Source: Pseudomonadota bacterium | Lineage (GTDB): Bacteria; Pseudomonadota; Gammaproteobacteria; Burkholderiales; Burkholderiaceae_F | Direction: 5' to 3' | Assembly (NCBI GenBank): GCA_021825945.1 | Contig: JAKAFN010000010.1 | Span: 1 to 64,000 of the forward strand | Length of the DNA stretch: 64,000 nt | In this document: one piece after another, positions 61,100 to 64,000 of the stretch | Position numbering within the stretch: the stretch's first letter is position 1 | How the letters are laid out: each line of letters opens with the position of its first letter | Program-made: the position numbers and the translations under genes | Notes under the pieces: model-generated | Databases searched by the model: none | What the model saw: the letters and a program-made list of their open reading frames with translations, nothing else | What the model was told of the DNA's origin: nothing

Positions 61100-62142
61100 T
61101 GGTTTCGGGAAACGGCGCGCGCCCGCAGCCTGCCCTCGCCCCCCGAGGGGAGGATCGCGTGCTGGTCACCGGCTGCGCCGGCTTCATCGGCGCCGCCGTC
61201 TGCGAAGCCCTGCTGGCGCGCGGCGAGCGCGTGCTGGGCATCGACAACTTCAACCCCTACTACGACCCCCGGCTCAAACGCGACCGGATCGAGCGGATCC
61301 GGCACTCCCCGCACTTCCGGGAATCGGCCTTCGAACTGGCCGAACTCGACATCGCCGACCGCGCCGCCGTCGGTGCGTTGCTGGCGGACCGCCGTCCCGG
61401 ACGCATCGTCCACCTCGCCGCCCAGGCGGGCGTGCGCTATTCCTTCGAGAACCCGCAAGCGTACGTCGACAGCAACCTGACGGGTTTCGTGACCCTGCTC
61501 GAGGCGGCGCGGGCCGCCGGCAACGTCGCCCATTTCGTCTACGCATCCTCGTCCAGCGTCTACGGCGCCAACACCAAGCAGCCGTTTTCGATCGACGACC
61601 CGGTAAACCAGCCGATCAGCCTCTACGCGGCGACCAAGCGCGCCAACGAACTGATCGCCTACGTCTACGCCGTGCAGTTCGGCCTGCGGCTCACCGGCTT
61701 GCGCTACTTCACGGTCTATGGCCCCTGGGGGCGGCCCGACATGGCACCGTTCAAGTTCGCCCGGGCGATCTTCGCCGGCAAGCCGATCGAGGTCTACGGC
61801 CACGGCGACATGCGCCGAGATTTCACCTACATCGACGACATCGTCGACGGCACGCTCAAGGCGCTCGACGAAACCACCCGATTCGGCGATATCCCCCACC
61901 GGGTATACAACCTCGGCAACAACCATCCCGAGGAACTCCTGCGGTTCATCGAGATCCTCGAACAGGCCGTCGGCAAGCCTGCCCAGCGCATCCTGCGTCC
62001 GATGCAGGCGGGCGACGTGCGCGCCACCGCCGCCGACATCGACGCGACCAGCCGGGATCTGGGCTGGCGGCCGACGACCGGGATCGAGACCGGCCTGCCT
62101 CGGCTGGTGGCATGGCTGCGGCAGTACGACGCGACGTCGTGA
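61099..62142 (+). CDS. UDP-glucuronate 4-epimerase-like NAD-dependent epimerase
   Basis: RVLVTGCAGFIGAAVCEALLARGERVLGIDNFNPYYDPRLKRDRIERI...YGPWGRPDMAPFKFARAIFAGKPIEVYGHGDMRRDFTYIDDIV; TGATG overlap with ugd. Confidence 0.92.
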   Translation: MVSGNGARPQPALAPRGEDRVLVTGCAGFIGAAVCEALLARGERVLGIDNFNPYYDPRLKRDRIERIRHSPHFRESAFELAELDIADRAAVGALLADRRPGRIVHLAAQAGVRYSFENPQAYVDSNLTGFVTLLEAARAAGNVAHFVYASSSSVYGANTKQPFSIDDPVNQPISLYAATKRANELIAYVYAVQFGLRLTGLRYFTVYGPWGRPDMAPFKFARAIFAGKPIEVYGHGDMRRDFTYIDDIVDGTLKALDETTRFGDIPHRVYNLGNNHPEELLRFIEILEQAVGKPAQRILRPMQAGDVRATAADIDATSRDLGWRPTTGIETGLPRLVAWLRQYDATS

Positions 62143-62420
62143 ATCGCGGCGGCGTCGACGCCGTTGCAACACCGCTGCCGCCGCGCCACCTCCCGAGCAT
62201 GCCGCCTCGTGGCCGGGATTCCCATGAATTTCCGGAAACCGGAAGAGAAAATCGCGTTCCGGCTTGATCATTCCGATGGTGATCCGGCGGACCATCGCCG
62301 TAGTCTCGAAAGGCGCAAACTTGCGCCACGGCGCTCTTACGCCCCGCGCGTGTAAGGCGGATCGATCGAATCGCCGAGGAATCCCACCAGGATGGCGACA
62401 TCGGGAATCCGGGTTGCGAA

Positions 62421-64000
62421 ATGACTGCAATGGACGACGTCATGACACGGAGCCAATCTTCCACCTCCGCCCCCCCGTGGCATGTCCATTCCATGGATCG
62501 TTGTCTGCAAATCCTGGCGGCATCCCCGGACACCGGCATCGCCTCCCAGGAAGCCGCGCACCGCCTTGCGCAATACGGCACCAACCGATTGCCGACGCAA
62601 AGACGAGGTGGTCATTGGCGGCGCCTTGCCCGGCAATTCCGGAACCCATTGATCTATGTACTGCTGGCCGCCGGGGCCATCACATTCCAGATGCAGGATT
62701 CCATCGATGCCGGGGTCATCCTCGTCGTCGTGCTCGTCAACGCCATCACCGGCTTTCTGCAGGAAGGCAAGGCGGAAAAGGCATTGAACGCCGTACGCAG
62801 GCTGCTCCCGGGCCATGCAACCGTCTTGCGCGATGGCGTGCGGCAAGAAATCGAAACGCAATTCCTGGTGCCCGGCGATATCGTGCTGCTGGAGACGGGA
62901 GCGCGCGTTCCGGCCGATCTTCGTCTTCTGCAGGTCAAGAATCTGCGCATCGACGAAGCGGCGATCACCGGAGAGTCGAATCCGGTGGAGAAAAGCACTG
63001 CGCCGGTCACTCGCGACGCTCCGATCGGAGATCGGACCTGCATGGCGTATTCCGGCACGGTGGTCCGTGTCGGCCGGGCGCAAGGACTGGTGGTTGCGAC
63101 CGGGGACGAAACCGAGATCGGGCGAATCGGCACCTTGGTCGCGGAGATCCGTCCGCCCGATACGCCCCTCACCCGTCGCCTCGACCAATTTGCCCGTCAG
63201 GTCACGTCATTCACGCTCGCGGCGGGCGCGGCAACCTTTTTCTACGGCTATGTCGTACGGCGAATGTCCCCGCTCGACATCACGCTCGCCGTCGTGGGCC
63301 TGGCCGTTGCGGCCATCCCGGAGGGATTGCCCGCCGTCGTGACCATCGTCCTGGCTACCGGCGCCCGCGCGATGGCGCGCAACAATGCGATTGTCCGTCG
63401 GCTACCCGCCGTCGAAACCCTGGGATCCGTTACGGTCATCTGTTCGGACAAGACCGGAACGATCACCAAAAATGAAATGACGGTCGCCCGTGTTGCGCTT
63501 CCCGGACGGACACTGGACGTCGAAGGCGTGGGCTATGCGACCGACGGCGGATTCCGGGAGAACGGGGTCGAAGTCGCAGCGGAATCCAATCCGGAACTGC
63601 AAGACCTGGCCCGCTGCGCGCTGTTGTGCAACGATTCCCGCCTCGATGGAACCGCGGAAAACGGCTGGCAATTGATCGGGGATCCGACCGAAGGAGCGTT
63701 GGTGACGCTCGCCCGCAAAGCGGGCCTGGACGCCGTCGAGGCTGCGGACGCCGCTCCTCGAATCGACGAAATCCCGTTCGACCCGACACGCCGCTTCATG
63801 GCCACCCTGCACCATGATGCCACGGGACGAACCTTCCTCTGCCTCAAAGGAGCCCCGGAATCCGTCTTCGACCTGTGTGTCCGAGACACCGCGAACGTAG
63901 CCCTCGACCAACCTGCCTGGATGATACGAGTGCACGAGGCTGCGCTCGCAGGCCAGCGGGTATTGGCGCTGGCGCAATGCGAAATGTCCGTCGAGACGAG
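62421..64000 (+). CDS. Cation-transporting P-type ATPase (P2/Ca2+-ATPase-like), C-terminus beyond right window edge (partial)
   Basis: Open frame from ATG at 62421 to the window end; '[61 protein letters not shown]'; TGES motif '[10 protein letters not shown]'. Confidence 0.93.
   Translation, partial: MTAMDDVMTRSQSSTSAPPWHVHSMDRCLQILAASPDTGIASQEAAHRLAQYGTNRLPTQRRGGHWRRLARQFRNPLIYVLLAAGAITFQMQDSIDAGVILVVVLVNAITGFLQEGKAEKALNAVRRLLPGHATVLRDGVRQEIETQFLVPGDIVLLETGARVPADLRLLQVKNLRIDEAAITGESNPVEKSTAPVTRDAPIGDRTCMAYSGTVVRVGRAQGLVVATGDETEIGRIGTLVAEIRPPDTPLTRRLDQFARQVTSFTLAAGAATFFYGYVVRRMSPLDITLAVVGLAVAAIPEGLPAVVTIVLATGARAMARNNAIVRRLPAVETLGSVTVICSDKTGTITKNEMTVARVALPGRTLDVEGVGYATDGGFRENGVEVAAESNPELQDLARCALLCNDSRLDGTAENGWQLIGDPTEGALVTLARKAGLDAVEAADAAPRIDEIPFDPTRRFMATLHHDATGRTFLCLKGAPESVFDLCVRDTANVALDQPAWMIRVHEAALAGQRVLALAQCEMSVET

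Overview
The window is a near-complete flagellar/motility supercluster from a GC-rich proteobacterium. An flhD-flhC master-regulator pair between fliC and motAB suggests a betaproteobacterium; this is inference only. From left to right: a multi-PAS sensor running off the left edge (-); flgLKJIHGFEDCB (-); flgA, flgM, flgN (+); an MCP, cheW, fliA, an flhG-like gene, flhF, flhA, flhB (-); an orphan ORF (+); ycgR/PilZ (-); a putative flagellar glycosylation island with two tandem OGT-type (SPINDLY/GT41) transferases, a GT2, a methyltransferase-GT gene with an apparent frameshift, and a GT-methyltransferase fusion; a small FlhB_C-like gene, an accessory fliK-like gene, fliT, fliS, fliD, flaG, fliC (-); flhDC, motAB, cheY, cheZ (+); fliE (-); fliFGHIJK and fliLMNOPQR (+); a degenerate TPP-enzyme-like gene; a sugar-nucleotide/lipid-linked-sugar module (short epimerase, AglD/MprF-like membrane protein, DPM-like GT, ugd, UDP-GlcA epimerase); and a P-type ATPase running off the right edge. 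Seven sites match the sigma-28 consensus (TAAAGTTT-N11-GCCGATAA), and three intergenic REP-like inverted repeats are visible. The observations most worth following up are: an FlhG-position protein that keeps the DQAxxLR motif but has lost the Walker A P-loop; an orphan ORF behind a candidate sigma-28 promoter; a frameshift in a glycosylation gene; a TPP-fold protein missing its catalytic Glu and GDG motif; and a pre-cleaved-FlhB_C-like plus FliK-like pair. All calls were made by eye, without database searches.
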